This document shows positions 9,727 to 19,235 of a DNA stretch of 64,000 bases, piece after piece (positions within the stretch are counted from its first letter, which is position 1; every line of letters starts with the position of its first letter). The notes beneath the pieces were generated by a model. It saw only the letters and a list, made by a program, of their open reading frames with translations, made no database searches and had not been told where the DNA came from. Source of the stretch: Rhodospirillales bacterium Ga0074136 (lineage in GTDB: Bacteria; Pseudomonadota; Alphaproteobacteria; Acetobacterales; Acetobacteraceae). The stretch lies in the NCBI GenBank assembly GCA_001464375.1, contig LNEW01000082.1, positions 1 to 64,000 on the forward strand. The letters are read 5' to 3'. The position numbers and the translations under genes are program-made.

Positions 9727-10293
9727 ATGGCCGCCGACTTCAACGCCCTGAAGCAGGACCTGACGCGCCGCATGGATGGCGCGATGGAGACGTTGAAGAA
9801 GGAATTCCAGGGCCTGCGCACCGGCCGTGCCAGCCCCGCGCTGCTCGAACCCATCCGGGTCGAGGCCTATGGCTCGGTCACGCCGTTGAACCAGGTGGCC
9901 AATATCTCGGTCGCCGGGCCGGGCCTGCTGTCGGTGCAGGTGTGGGACAAGTCGGTGACCAAGGCGGTCGAATCCGCCATCCGCGAGGCGAATCTGGGCC
10001 TCAACCCCCAGGCCGAGGGCCAGGTCATCCGCGTGCCCCTGCCGCCGCTGACCACCGAGCGCCGCAACGAACTCGCCAAGGCCGCCGCGCGCTACGCCGA
10101 GCAGACCCGTGTCTCCATCCGCGGCGTGCGCCGCGACGGCATGGAGCAGGCCAAGGGCTGGACCAAGAAGCACGACGCCAGCGAGGACGAGGTCAAGCAG
10201 GCGGAGGTCGAGATCCAGAAGCTCACGGACCAGTACGTGAAGCAGGTGGATGTCGCGCTGGCCGACAAGGAAAAGGACATCCGCACGGTCTGA
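9727..10293 (+). CDS. frr: Ribosome recycling factor
   Basis: Ribosome recycling factor, 188 aa, which with EF-G splits post-termination ribosomes. The sequence shows the family core: LRTGRASPALLEPI, YGSVTPLNQVANISV, PLPPLTTERRNELAK and the C-terminal Lys/Glu-rich helix. GAGGGAGA precedes ATG 9727. A GTG start at 9679 would add a non-homologous leader and is rejected. It follows pyrH by 112 bp. Confidence 0.98.
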   Translation: MAADFNALKQDLTRRMDGAMETLKKEFQGLRTGRASPALLEPIRVEAYGSVTPLNQVANISVAGPGLLSVQVWDKSVTKAVESAIREANLGLNPQAEGQVIRVPLPPLTTERRNELAKAAARYAEQTRVSIRGVRRDGMEQAKGWTKKHDASEDEVKQAEVEIQKLTDQYVKQVDVALADKEKDIRTV

Positions 10294-10372
10294 CCGGCAA
10301 CGGTCGCGGGCTGGCGGCAGCGGAGGACAGCGTGGTCGGCACACGGGCCCTGGCGGTCGGAGGGCGGGGGGC

Positions 10373-11116
10373 GTGAGCGCCTTGACCGAGCCCGCGCGCC
10401 TGCCCGCCGCGCCGAGCGATGCGCCCTGCCATGTCGCCATCATCATGGACGGCAACCGCCGCTGGGCGCAGGGGCGCGGCCTGCCGGTCGCGCTCGGCCA
10501 CAAGGCCGGCGCCGAGGCCGCGCGCCGCACGGTCGAGGCAGCGGCCGAACTCGGCATCTCCTGGCTGACGCTGTTCGCCTTCTCCTCGGAGAACTGGCGC
10601 CGGCCGCTCGAGGAAGTCTCTGCGCTGAAGGGGCTGCTGCGGCTGTACCTGCGCGCCGAGGTGGCGACGCTGGTCAAGGAAGGCGTGCGCCTGCGCATCA
10701 TCGGGGACTACGCGCGTTTCGGCCCGGAGATGGTGCGCGGCATCCGCGCCGCGGAGGAGGCGACCGCCGGCGGCACCCGGCTGAACCTGAATGTCGCGCT
10801 GTCCTACGGCGCGCGGGACGAGATCCTGGCGGCGGTGCGCGAGGCGGCGCGCGAAGTCGCGGCGGGCCGCCTGGCGCCCGAGGCGCTGGACGAGGCCCGC
10901 TTCGGCAGCCTGCTCCAGACCGCGGGCATGCCGGACCCGGACCTGATCATCCGCACCTCGGGCGAACAGCGCCTGTCGAACTTCCTGCTGTGGCAGGCGG
11001 CCTATGCCGAATTCGTCTTCCAGGATGTGCTTTGGCCGGACTACCGCGCCGAGCACCTGGCCGAGGCGGTCGAGGATTTCCGCCGCCGCGAACGCCGCTA
11101 CGGGGCCCGGTCCTGA
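10373..11116 (+). CDS. uppS: Undecaprenyl diphosphate synthase (cis-prenyltransferase)
   Basis: Isoprenyl transferase of 247 aa that makes the C55 lipid carrier for cell-wall and LPS synthesis. Motifs are HVAIIMDGNRRWAQGRG with the catalytic Asp, the GH(K)AG segment, SSENWRRP, and DLIIRTSGEQRLSNFLLWQ with YAEFVF. The GTG at 10373 is preceded by GGAGGGCGGGG and starts about 20 residues before the conserved core, so I prefer it to the far-upstream ATG at 10250. It overlaps nothing and is followed closely by cdsA. Confidence 0.95.
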   Translation: MSALTEPARLPAAPSDAPCHVAIIMDGNRRWAQGRGLPVALGHKAGAEAARRTVEAAAELGISWLTLFAFSSENWRRPLEEVSALKGLLRLYLRAEVATLVKEGVRLRIIGDYARFGPEMVRGIRAAEEATAGGTRLNLNVALSYGARDEILAAVREAAREVAAGRLAPEALDEARFGSLLQTAGMPDPDLIIRTSGEQRLSNFLLWQAAYAEFVFQDVLWPDYRAEHLAEAVEDFRRRERRYGARS

Positions 11117-11136
11117 GCGACGTGGCCGCCCCCGGC

Positions 11137-11970
11137 ATGTCGCCGAAGCGCTGGCGGGACCTGCGCAAGCGCGTGCTGTCGGCGCTGGTGCTGGGGCCGA
11201 CGGCCTTCGCCTGCATCTGGCTGGGTGCCGAGACCTGGACCGTGCTCGTCGCCATCGCCGCCGCGGTGCTCACCTGGGAATGGGTGCATCTGTGCGGCTT
11301 GCGCACCCGGGTGCTGCCGGGGATGGCGGTGCCCGTCGCGGTGCTGACCGCCGGCATCCTGGCCGTGGCCGAACATCCGCGCGCCGCGCTGGTCGCGCTG
11401 CTGGTGGGGGCGGCGCTGACCTGGTGGACGGCAGCGGGCATGCGCGGGCGTGATCGTCTGGCGCATCCGGCCGGGTGGCTTGCGGCCGGCGTGCTGTACA
11501 TCGGCATCGCCGGCATCGCGCTGATCGAACTCCGGCACGACAACCAGGCGGGCCGCGCCAATGTGCTGTTCCTGTTCCTCGTGGTCGCGGCATCCGACAT
11601 CGGCGCCTACATGGCCGGGCGGGCCTTCGGCGGGCCCAAGCTCGCGCCCGCGATCTCGCCGAACAAGACCTGGACGGGCGCGGCCGGCGGCCTGGCGGCG
11701 GCGGTGCTGGTCGGCCTGGCGGTGGCAGCGGCGCTCGCCCCCGGGGGGGCATCCCGGGCGGCAGCCGTCGCGGCCATGCTGTGCGTCATGGCGCAGGCCG
11801 GCGACCTGCTGGAGAGTTGGATCAAGCGCCGCTTCGACGTGAAGGACACATCGAGCCTGATCCCTGGCCATGGCGGGCTGCTGGACCGCCTGGACGGCGT
11901 GATCGCGGCCGCCCCGGTCGCCGCGCTGCTGGCCTATGCGCTGGGGCAGGGGCAGCCGCTCTGGCGATGA
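11137..11970 (+). CDS. cdsA: Phosphatidate cytidylyltransferase
   Basis: CDP-diglyceride synthase, 277 aa, an inner-membrane enzyme making CDP-diacylglycerol for phospholipid synthesis. It has about seven hydrophobic segments. The C-terminal signature region SDIGAYMAGRAFGGPKL, SPNKTWTGAAGG and KRRFDVKDTSSLIPGHGG with the LDRLDG end is clear. The start is uncertain: ATG 11137 fits the family's N-terminus, while GTG 11122 or a start overlapping the uppS stop are possible. Its stop codon overlaps the dxr start as ATGA. Confidence 0.95.
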   Translation: MSPKRWRDLRKRVLSALVLGPTAFACIWLGAETWTVLVAIAAAVLTWEWVHLCGLRTRVLPGMAVPVAVLTAGILAVAEHPRAALVALLVGAALTWWTAAGMRGRDRLAHPAGWLAAGVLYIGIAGIALIELRHDNQAGRANVLFLFLVVAASDIGAYMAGRAFGGPKLAPAISPNKTWTGAAGGLAAAVLVGLAVAAALAPGGASRAAAVAAMLCVMAQAGDLLESWIKRRFDVKDTSSLIPGHGGLLDRLDGVIAAAPVAALLAYALGQGQPLWR

Positions 11971-13148
11971 CGCGATCGGTCACCATCCTGGGCAGCACCG
12001 GCTCGGTCGGGCGCAGTACCGTGGCGCTGCTGGAAGCGGCGGCGGCCGGCGCCTTCCGGGTGGAGGCGCTGGTCGCCAACCGGGACGTGGCGGGCCTTGC
12101 GGCCCAGGCCCGGGCGTTGTCGCCGCGCTGCGCCGTGGTGGCCGACCCCGCCTGCTACACCGCGCTGCGCGACGCGCTGGCCGGTTCGGGCATCGAGGTC
12201 GCGGCGGGGCCGGAGGCGGTGGTCGCGGCGGCGTCCCGCCCGGCCGACTGGACCATGGCCGCCATCGTCGGGTCCGTCGGGCTTCCCGCGACGCTGGCGG
12301 CGCTGGGGCGCGGTGGCGTGGTCGCCATCGCCAACAAGGAAAGCCTGGTCTGCGCCGGCGAGATCGTGCTGGCCGTCGCCCGCGCTGCGGGGGCCACCCT
12401 GTTGCCCGTCGATTCCGAGCATAACGCCATCTTCCAGGCGCTGGAGGCGCGCGGCCGCGGCGCCGACCCCTATCGCACGGTCGAGAAGATCGTGCTGACG
12501 GCGTCTGGCGGGCCGTTCCGCACCATGCCCCTGGAGCAGATGGCGGCCGTCACGCCCGAAGCCGCGGTCAAGCATCCCGTCTGGTCGATGGGGGCCAAGA
12601 TCAGCGTCGATTCCGCGACCATGATGAACAAGGGCCTCGAACTGATCGAGGCCGTGCGCCTGTTCCCGCTGCCCGAGGAGCGGGTCGAGGTACTGGTCCA
12701 CCCGCAATCCACCGTGCATGGCCTGGTGCATTATTCGGACGGGTCGGTGATGGCGCAGCTGGGCTCGCCCGACATGCGCACGCCGATCGCCCATGCGCTC
12801 GCCTGGCCGGCGCGCATGGCGGCGGCGGTGCCGAAGCTCGACCTGGTGGGCCTCGGGCGGCTGGAGTTCTTCGCCCCGGACCCGGTGCGCTTCCCGGCGC
12901 TGCGCCTGGCGCGGGAGGCCTTGCGGGCGGGATGCGGGGCAACCACCATATTGAATGCGGCGAACGAGGTTGCGGTCGGGCTGTTCCTTGGCCGTCGGCT
13001 CGGTTTCCTCGACATCGCGGCGGTGGTCGAGGAATGCCTGTTCAGGCTTGGTGCACCGGCCGCGGTCGATCTTGATGCCATCCTGGCGCTGGACGGTGCG
13101 GCGCGACATGAGGCGGCGAGGATCGCCGCGGAACGGGCGGCGGCCTGA
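11967..13148 (+). CDS. dxr: 1-deoxy-D-xylulose 5-phosphate reductoisomerase
   Basis: DXP reductoisomerase (393 aa), the second enzyme of the non-mevalonate isoprenoid pathway; it supplies uppS two genes upstream. NADPH-binding motif ILGSTGSVGRST is at the start, ANKESLV is conserved, metal ligands lie in LPVDSEHNAIFQ, and the active-site loop is in KHPVWSMGAKISVDSATMMNKG. ATG 11967 overlaps the cdsA stop by 4 nt (ATGA), implying translational coupling. Confidence 0.98.
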   Translation: MTRSVTILGSTGSVGRSTVALLEAAAAGAFRVEALVANRDVAGLAAQARALSPRCAVVADPACYTALRDALAGSGIEVAAGPEAVVAAASRPADWTMAAIVGSVGLPATLAALGRGGVVAIANKESLVCAGEIVLAVARAAGATLLPVDSEHNAIFQALEARGRGADPYRTVEKIVLTASGGPFRTMPLEQMAAVTPEAAVKHPVWSMGAKISVDSATMMNKGLELIEAVRLFPLPEERVEVLVHPQSTVHGLVHYSDGSVMAQLGSPDMRTPIAHALAWPARMAAAVPKLDLVGLGRLEFFAPDPVRFPALRLAREALRAGCGATTILNAANEVAVGLFLGRRLGFLDIAAVVEECLFRLGAPAAVDLDAILALDGAARHEAARIAAERAAA

Positions 13149-13174
13149 CGGCCCGCCCCAACGGAAACGGATCG

Positions 13175-14275
13175 ATGGACTTCCTGCCTGACCCCTTCCG
13201 CACCATCCTCGCCTTCGTGGTGGTGCTGGGCGTGCTGATCTTCGTGCACGAGCTCGGCCATTACCTCGCGGCGCGTTGGCGCGGCGTGCATGTGGAACGC
13301 TTCTCGATCGGCTTCGGGCGCGCCATCGCGTCCTGGCAGGACAAGCGCGGCTGCGAATGGCGGATCGGCTGGATTCCGCTCGGTGGCTACGTGAAGATGC
13401 ATGGGATGGAGCATCCCTCGGATGCCAAGCCCGAAGCCGGCAGCTTCCGCGCCGGCGAGAGCTTCCATGAGAAAAGCGTGGGCGACCGCGCCATCGTGGT
13501 GGCGGCCGGGCCGGCCTTCAACTTCCTGCTGGCGGCGGTGCTGTTCGCCTTCATCTTCGCCGTCCATGGCAAGCCGGTGGGTTCGACCGCGGTGCAGACC
13601 GTGGTGGCGGGGTCGGCCGCCGATCGCGCCGGCCTGGTGCCGGGCGACCGGATCCTGGCGCTGGACGGCGAGACGGTGGCGCGCTTCGAACAGCTGCAGC
13701 GCCACATCCAGCCGCGCGCCGGCCAGCCGGTCCAGATCCTGCTGCGGCGCGGCGAGACCGAGATGACAGTGGTGGCGACCCCCGTCGCCCGGCCGGATGA
13801 CGGCCGCGGCATGCTGGGCGTGACGGGCGGGGCGATCGAGCGCGAGAAGCTCGACCCCTTCAGCGCCGTGGTCGAAGGCACCTGGCACATGGTCTCGGTC
13901 TCGGGCCAGACGCTGGCGGGCGTGTGGCAGATGATCACCGGCCAGCGCGGGTCCGAGGAGATCGGCGGCCCGCTGCGCATCGCGCAATTGTCGGGCGAGG
14001 TGGCGGAGATGGGCGTGCTGACGCTGATCTCGTTCATCGCGATCCTGTCGGTGAACCTGGCGCTGATCAACCTGTTCCCGATCCCGATCCTGGATGGCGG
14101 GCACCTGGTGTTCTACGCGGCCGAGGCGATCCGCGGCCGGCCGCTGACGGCGCGGACGCAGGAATATGCCTTCCGCGGCGGCTTTGCCCTGCTGATCACG
14201 CTGATGGTCTTCGCGACCTGGAACGACCTGACGCAGTTGGGCGTGGTGCGCTGGATCAGTGGGCTGATCGGCTGA
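13175..14275 (+). CDS. rseP: RIP metalloprotease RseP (site-2 protease)
   Basis: Intramembrane zinc protease of 366 aa that cleaves anti-sigma factors and remnant signal peptides. The zinc motif HELGH is at residues 25-29 in the first membrane segment. A single PDZ domain lies around residues 125-200 (AADRAGLVPGDRILALDG). The second metal motif, NLFPIPILDGGHL, is near residue 300. Two C-terminal membrane spans follow. Position between dxr and bamA is conserved in proteobacteria. Confidence 0.96.
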   Translation: MDFLPDPFRTILAFVVVLGVLIFVHELGHYLAARWRGVHVERFSIGFGRAIASWQDKRGCEWRIGWIPLGGYVKMHGMEHPSDAKPEAGSFRAGESFHEKSVGDRAIVVAAGPAFNFLLAAVLFAFIFAVHGKPVGSTAVQTVVAGSAADRAGLVPGDRILALDGETVARFEQLQRHIQPRAGQPVQILLRRGETEMTVVATPVARPDDGRGMLGVTGGAIEREKLDPFSAVVEGTWHMVSVSGQTLAGVWQMITGQRGSEEIGGPLRIAQLSGEVAEMGVLTLISFIAILSVNLALINLFPIPILDGGHLVFYAAEAIRGRPLTARTQEYAFRGGFALLITLMVFATWNDLTQLGVVRWISGLIG

Positions 14276-14644
14276 ACGACGGCGGCTGAGGGCAGGGCCG
14301 CGCGGATCGCGCAGCGACGCCGGCGCTGATGGCGCGGCCGCGCCAAGGCCGGCCGTCGCGCCTGGCGCACCCGTGCGTGGCGCGCAGCCAGGGCCGCGGA
14401 GCGGACGCCCAGCACTTGAGGGCAGCAAACCTGCGGATTGCATAGCGATCCGGGAGCACACGTCGCGACCGCGCCCACCCTGTCCGCCGCCCCCGGCGCA
14501 CCCGTGCGGGCGCGCGCAGCGAAGCTGCCAGAGGGCGGTGCCCGGCGCCTGGGGGCACATACCGACTCGCCGGGGTTTCCCTGGGGGGGGGCCTCGGCTA
14601 GTGTCCGGCCCCCATCGCACGACCCAAGATCAGGTGCCGATTCG
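14276..14644. other. 369-bp gap between rseP and bamA with small repeats
   Basis: No convincing gene is present. A 14-bp sequence GGCGCACCCGTGCG occurs twice (14364-14377 and 14495-14508), each time followed by a similar GGCGCGC..AGC stretch. Each copy can fold into a short hairpin (CGCAC/GTGCG). A run of nine G residues lies at 14583-14591. The bamA ribosome-binding site (AGG, 14632-14634) is at the right end. Confidence 0.5.
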
Positions 14645-16940
14645 TTGTCCAGGCTGCGCACCCTCCTCCTCGTCCTCGCCCCCGTCCTCGGCGCAGGCCC
14701 CCGGCCGCGTCGCCACCATCGAGGTGCAGGGCAACCAGCGCATCGAGGCCGACACCATACGCTCCTACATGCTGGTGCAGCCGGGCGAACCGGCCGACGC
14801 CGACAGGCTCGACCGCAGCCTGCGGGCATTGTTCGCCACCGGCCTGTTCCGCGATGTCGAGATCCGGCCCGAAGGCAACCGCGTGATCGTGCGCGTGGTC
14901 GAGAACCCGCTGGTCAACCGGGTCGGCTTCGAGGGCAACCGCCGCGTCACCAGCGAAGTGCTGCGCGGCGAGACCCAGCTGCGCGCGCGATCCGTCTTCA
15001 CGCCCGCCGCCGCGCAAACGGACCGCCAGCGCATCCTTGAGATCTACGCGCGACGCGGCCGCTTCGGCGCGACCGTCGAACCGAAGATCATCGAGCTCGA
15101 CCAGAACCGTGTCGACGTGGTCTTCGAGATTTCCGAGGGCAATGTCGCTCTGGTCTCGCGCATCGGCTTCGTCGGAAACGAGAGCTACTCCGACAGCCGG
15201 CTGAAGGAGATCGTCGCGACACGCGAGCAGGCCTGGTACCGGCTGCTGTCCACCTCGGACAACTACGACCCGGACCGCCTCGCCTTCGACCGCGAATTGC
15301 TGCGCCGCTTCTACCTGCGCCAGGGCTACGCGGATGTGGAGATCACCGGGGCGACAGCCGAACTCGCGCCCGACCGCAGCGGCTTCTTCCTGACCTATAC
15401 GATCAACGAGGGCCCGCGCTACCGGGTCGGCACCATCGAGGTGACCAGCACGCTGCGCGGGCTCGACCCCGCCGGGTTGCAGCGCGAGATTCCGCTGTCG
15501 GTCGGCGACTGGTACGATGGCGACGCGGTGGAACGCGCCGACACGCAGCTGACCGAATTGCTCGCCAGCCGCGGCTTCCCCTTCGCCAATGTCGAACCCC
15601 GCGTGGTGCGCAACCGCGAGGCGCGGCGCGTCGACCTCACCTTCGAGGTCACCGAGGGCCCGCGCGCCTTCGTCGAGCGTATCGAGATCACCGGCAATAC
15701 CCGCACGCAGGACCGCGTGATCCGCCGCGAATTCCGCCTGGCCGAGGGCGATCCGCTGGTGGTGCCGCAGGTGCGCCGCTCGCGCGAGCGCATCCGCTCG
15801 CTCGGGTATTTCTCGGACGTGCAGATCAACTCGGTGCCGGGCTCCGCACCCGACCGCGTGATCCTGAACACCCAGGTGACCGAACGCGCGACCGGCGAAT
15901 TCACCATCGGCGGCGGCTATTCGACCGACGCCGGCCTGCTGGCGGATGTGGGCCTGCGCGAACGCAACCTGCTTGGCACCGGTGTCGATGCGCGCCTGAA
16001 CGTCACGCTGGCGCAGCGGCGCAGCCAGGTGGACATCTCGGTCACCGACCCGCAGTTCCTCGACCGCAACCTGGCCGCCGGCGCCGACGTCTTCCTCGTG
16101 CAGCGCAACCTGCAGGACACGTCGGGCTACGACGAGCGCCGCGCCGGCTTCGCGCTGCGCATGGGCTACGAGATCAACGAACGCCTGCGGCAGTCCTGGT
16201 CCTACTCGCTGGTCGATCGTGAACTGACGGATGTCGACCCCGGCACGTCACGCTTCATCCAGGAGCAGGAAGGCCGCACGCTGCTCAGCCAGGTTTCGAC
16301 CACCGTCACCTACGACCGGCGCGACAGCCGGATTGAGCCGCGCAGCGGCTATGTGGTGCGCGCCGGCCTCGACTGGGCGGGCCTCGGCGGCGACATCTCC
16401 TATGTCCGTTTCCGCGGCGACGCGCAGTACTACATCCCGTTCGAGCGCCTGCTCGGTGACAATGACTACGTGCTGGTGCTGGCGGCCGGCGCTGGGCACA
16501 TGGCACCCTATGGCGACAGCGACACCCGCATCGTCGACCGCTTCTTCCTGGGTGGCGAGAACTTGCGCGGCTTCTCGCTGGGTGGCGCGGGCCCGCGCGA
16601 CATCTCGACCAACGACGCGCTGGGCGGCCAGACGCTCTGGACCACCTCGGCCGAGTTCCGCTTCCCGCTGCCGCTGCCGACGGAACTCGGCTTCATCGGC
16701 CGCGCCTTCGTCGATGCCGGCGGCAATTTCGGCCTGCCCGGCAGCGTCAACGACAGCGGCTGCCCGGCTACCTTCCAGAACTGCGTGCGCGACGACGCAT
16801 CGCCGCGCGTGGGCGCGGGCGTGGGCATCTCCTGGCGCAGCCCGATCGGCCTGATCAACATCGACCTTGCCCAGGCGCTGGTGAAGAAGTCCTACGACGA
16901 GACGCAGGTCTTCCGCCTGGGCTTCGGCACCCGTTTCTGA
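14645..16940 (+). CDS. bamA: Outer-membrane assembly factor BamA (apparent frameshift in signal peptide)
   Basis: The essential beta-barrel assembly protein. From about 14691 the frame encodes VATIEVQGNQRIEADTIRSY and five POTRA domains, then a 16-strand barrel with the usual RNLLGTG and FFLGGENLRGF segments and a C-terminal Phe (GFGTRF). No signal peptide exists in that frame. A perfect one, MSRLRTLLLVLAPVL, starts at TTG 14645 in a different frame, 10 nt after an AGG site. Removing one G at 14690-14691 joins the frames as PVLAQAPGRVATIEV, a normal cleavage region. The joined protein would be about 764 aa, typical for the family. This is either a sequencing error or a real frameshift. Confidence 0.93.
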
Positions 16941-16958
16941 AGCAGGATCCTGCCTGAC

Positions 16959-17717
16959 ATGTTCCGATACCTGTCCGTCGCCCTGATCGGCGCCGCCATC
17001 GCCCTGCCCGTCGCGGCGCAGGGCCAGCAACAGTGGTTTGTCCCGGGCCAGCCGCAGGGCCAGGCACCGGCGCAGCCGCCCGGGCAGCGCCCGGCGCAGC
17101 CACCGCAGCGCCCGGCCCAGGCGCCGGCGCAGCGCCCCGCCCCCACGCCGCCGCCGCTTGCCCCCGGGCAGCCGCCGCCGGCGGCGGTCATCGGCATCGT
17201 CGACGTGCCGGAGATCCAGCGCGTCTCCTCCGCCTTCACCCAGGTGCGCGAGGCCATCGAGACGCGCCGCGCGCGGCTGAACGAGGACCTCCAGCGCGAG
17301 CAGCAGCGCTGGCGCGACGAGCAGCAGCGCCTGGCGGCCGAGCGCGGCTCGTTGTCGCCCGAGCAGTTGCGCAACCGCGAGCGCGACCTGCAGGACCGCA
17401 TCACCGACAGCCAGCGCACGCTGCGCGACCGTGCCGCCGGGATCGAGCAGCTGGCGCAGACCGCGCTGCGCGAGATCGAGCAGGCGCTGGGCGTGGTGAT
17501 CCGACAGGTCGCCTCCAGCCGCAGCGTCAACATCGTGATCCCGCGCCCGCTGGTCATCTTCAACGAGCCGCAGTTCGACCTGACCGAGGAAGTGGCGGCG
17601 CAGCTGAACCGCATGATCCCGAGCGTGACGCTGCCGCCCGAGGCCGGCGAGACGCCGGCGCGGCCGGCCCAGGCGCCGGCGCGCCCGGGTGGTGCGCAGC
17701 CGCCGCGGCGGAACTGA
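16959..17717 (+). CDS. OmpH/Skp-family periplasmic chaperone with Pro/Gln-rich insert
   Basis: Periplasmic chaperone for unfolded outer-membrane proteins, 252 aa. A signal peptide (1-20, ending VAA/Q) is followed by an unusual 50-residue Pro/Gln/Ala-rich stretch with repeated QPP/QRPAQ units. The OmpH domain then begins at AVIGIVDVPEIQRVSSAF and has a long Arg/Glu/Gln coiled coil. The C-terminal tail is Pro/Ala-rich. Normal Skp is about 160-180 aa, so both extensions are additions. It sits between bamA and lpxD as in other proteobacteria. Confidence 0.92.
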   Translation: MFRYLSVALIGAAIALPVAAQGQQQWFVPGQPQGQAPAQPPGQRPAQPPQRPAQAPAQRPAPTPPPLAPGQPPPAAVIGIVDVPEIQRVSSAFTQVREAIETRRARLNEDLQREQQRWRDEQQRLAAERGSLSPEQLRNRERDLQDRITDSQRTLRDRAAGIEQLAQTALREIEQALGVVIRQVASSRSVNIVIPRPLVIFNEPQFDLTEEVAAQLNRMIPSVTLPPEAGETPARPAQAPARPGGAQPPRRN

Positions 17718-17719
17718 GC

Positions 17720-18763
17720 GTGGGGGCCGATCCGCGCTTCTTTCCCGCGCGGGGCCCGCTGAGCCTCGCCGCCATCGCCGAAGCCGCAGGTGCAAGCCTG
17801 GGCGTCGATGACGGGCGGCTGCTGGCGGGCGTGGCGCCGCTCACCCTGGCCGGGGCGCAGGACATCGCTTTCTGCGAGGGGCGCCGCCATGTCGCCGCGC
17901 TGCGCGAGACCCGCGCCGGCGCCGTGCTGGTCGCCGCAGACGCCGAGGCCGCCGTGCCGGCGGGTTGCGTGGCGCTGGTGGTCGATGCACCGCAACTCGC
18001 CTATGCGCGCGTCGCCGCGCTGTTCCACCCCCGCCCGGCACCGGTGCCGGGCATCAACCCGACTGCTGCCATCGCCGCAGATGCAACCATCGGGGCGGGG
18101 TGCGAGATCGGCCCCTTCGTGGTGGTCGGCGCGGGGGCCGAGATCGGGCCTGGCTGCATCCTGCACGCCCATGCCGTGGTCGGGCCGGGCTGCGTGCTGG
18201 GGGCGGGCTCCATCCTGCGCGCCCATGCCAGCCTGCTGCATTGCATCGCCGGCACGGGGGTGGTGCTGCACGAGGGTGCGCGCGTGGGCAACGAGGGCTT
18301 CGGCTTCGTCACCACCAAGGCGGGCCAGCATGTGACGGTGCCGCAGGTCGGGCGCGTGCTGCTGGGCGACGGCGTCGAGATCGGCGCCAATGCCTGCGTC
18401 GACCGCGGCGCCGGCGGCGATACCGTGCTGGGTCCGGGCACGCGGCTCGACAACCTGGTGCAGGTCGGCCACAACGTGAAGACGGGTCTCGGTTGCGTGA
18501 TCGTGGCGCAGGTCGGTATCGCCGGATCCTCGGAACTCGGCGACTTCGTGGTGATCGCGGCCCAGGCCGGCATCACCGGGCACATCACGCTGGGCGACGG
18601 GGCGCGGGTCGGCGCGCAGGCGGGCGTGATGAACCACGTGCCGCCGGGCATCGACGTGGTCGGCAGCCCGGCCTGGCCGGCGCGCGAGACGCTGAAGGCC
18701 TTTGCATGGCTCCGCCGCCAGGTGGCGCCCAAAGGGAACGACAAGACGGGCGGGACGGCATGA
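17720..18763 (+). CDS. lpxD: UDP-3-O-(3-hydroxyacyl)glucosamine N-acyltransferase
   Basis: Third enzyme of lipid A synthesis, 347 aa, transferring the second acyl chain to UDP-acyl-glucosamine. The N-terminal uridine-binding domain (residues about 1-105) is followed by a left-handed parallel beta-helix of hexapeptide repeats and a C-terminal helix. The catalytic His is in LVQVGHNVKTG. GTG 17720 overlaps nothing and lies 2 nt after the ompH stop, so coupling is likely. Its stop overlaps the fabZ start. Confidence 0.96.
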   Translation: MGADPRFFPARGPLSLAAIAEAAGASLGVDDGRLLAGVAPLTLAGAQDIAFCEGRRHVAALRETRAGAVLVAADAEAAVPAGCVALVVDAPQLAYARVAALFHPRPAPVPGINPTAAIAADATIGAGCEIGPFVVVGAGAEIGPGCILHAHAVVGPGCVLGAGSILRAHASLLHCIAGTGVVLHEGARVGNEGFGFVTTKAGQHVTVPQVGRVLLGDGVEIGANACVDRGAGGDTVLGPGTRLDNLVQVGHNVKTGLGCVIVAQVGIAGSSELGDFVVIAAQAGITGHITLGDGARVGAQAGVMNHVPPGIDVVGSPAWPARETLKAFAWLRRQVAPKGNDKTGGTA

Positions 18764-19233
18764 CCAGCGACGACACCACCCAGGCCATCGAGGTCGGCAC
18801 GCTCGACATCGTACAGATCATGCAGGCGATCCCGCATCGCTACCCGTTCCTGCTGGTGGACCGAGTGGTCGAGCTGGTGAAGAACGAATCCTGCGTCGGC
18901 ATCAAGAACGTCACGATCAACGAGAACTTCTTCCAGGGCCATTTCCCGACCATGCCGGTGATGCCCGGCGTGCTGATCATCGAATGCATGGCGCAGACGG
19001 CGGCGGTGCTCGTGGTCACCACGCTCGGGCCCGACTGGGCCGGCAAGCTGGTGTATTTCATGACCGTGGACAATGCGAAGTTCCGCAAGCCCGTGGTCCC
19101 GGGGGACCAGATGCGCGTGCACGTCACCAAGCAACGCCAGCGCGGCAACATCTGGAAGTTCTCGGCCGAGGCCAAGGTGGACGGCAAGGTGGTGGCGGAA
19201 GCCACCTACGCCGCCATGATCCTGGACCGGTGA
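18760..19233 (+). CDS. fabZ: 3-hydroxyacyl-ACP dehydratase
   Basis: Hot-dog-fold dehydratase of 157 aa that removes water from beta-hydroxyacyl-ACP in fatty acid synthesis, competing with LpxA/LpxD for the same acyl donors. The active-site helix contains GHFPTMPVMPGVLIIECMAQ with catalytic His and Glu; IPHRYPFLLVDRV at the N-terminus is diagnostic. ATG 18760 overlaps the lpxD stop (ATGA). Confidence 0.97.
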   Translation: MTSDDTTQAIEVGTLDIVQIMQAIPHRYPFLLVDRVVELVKNESCVGIKNVTINENFFQGHFPTMPVMPGVLIIECMAQTAAVLVVTTLGPDWAGKLVYFMTVDNAKFRKPVVPGDQMRVHVTKQRQRGNIWKFSAEAKVDGKVVAEATYAAMILDR

Positions 19234-19235
19234 GC

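Noticed and set aside
12731-14620. 629-codon minus-strand open frame over dxr/rseP
   Set aside because: Low-complexity translation antisense to two clear genes; no ribosome-binding site or domain.
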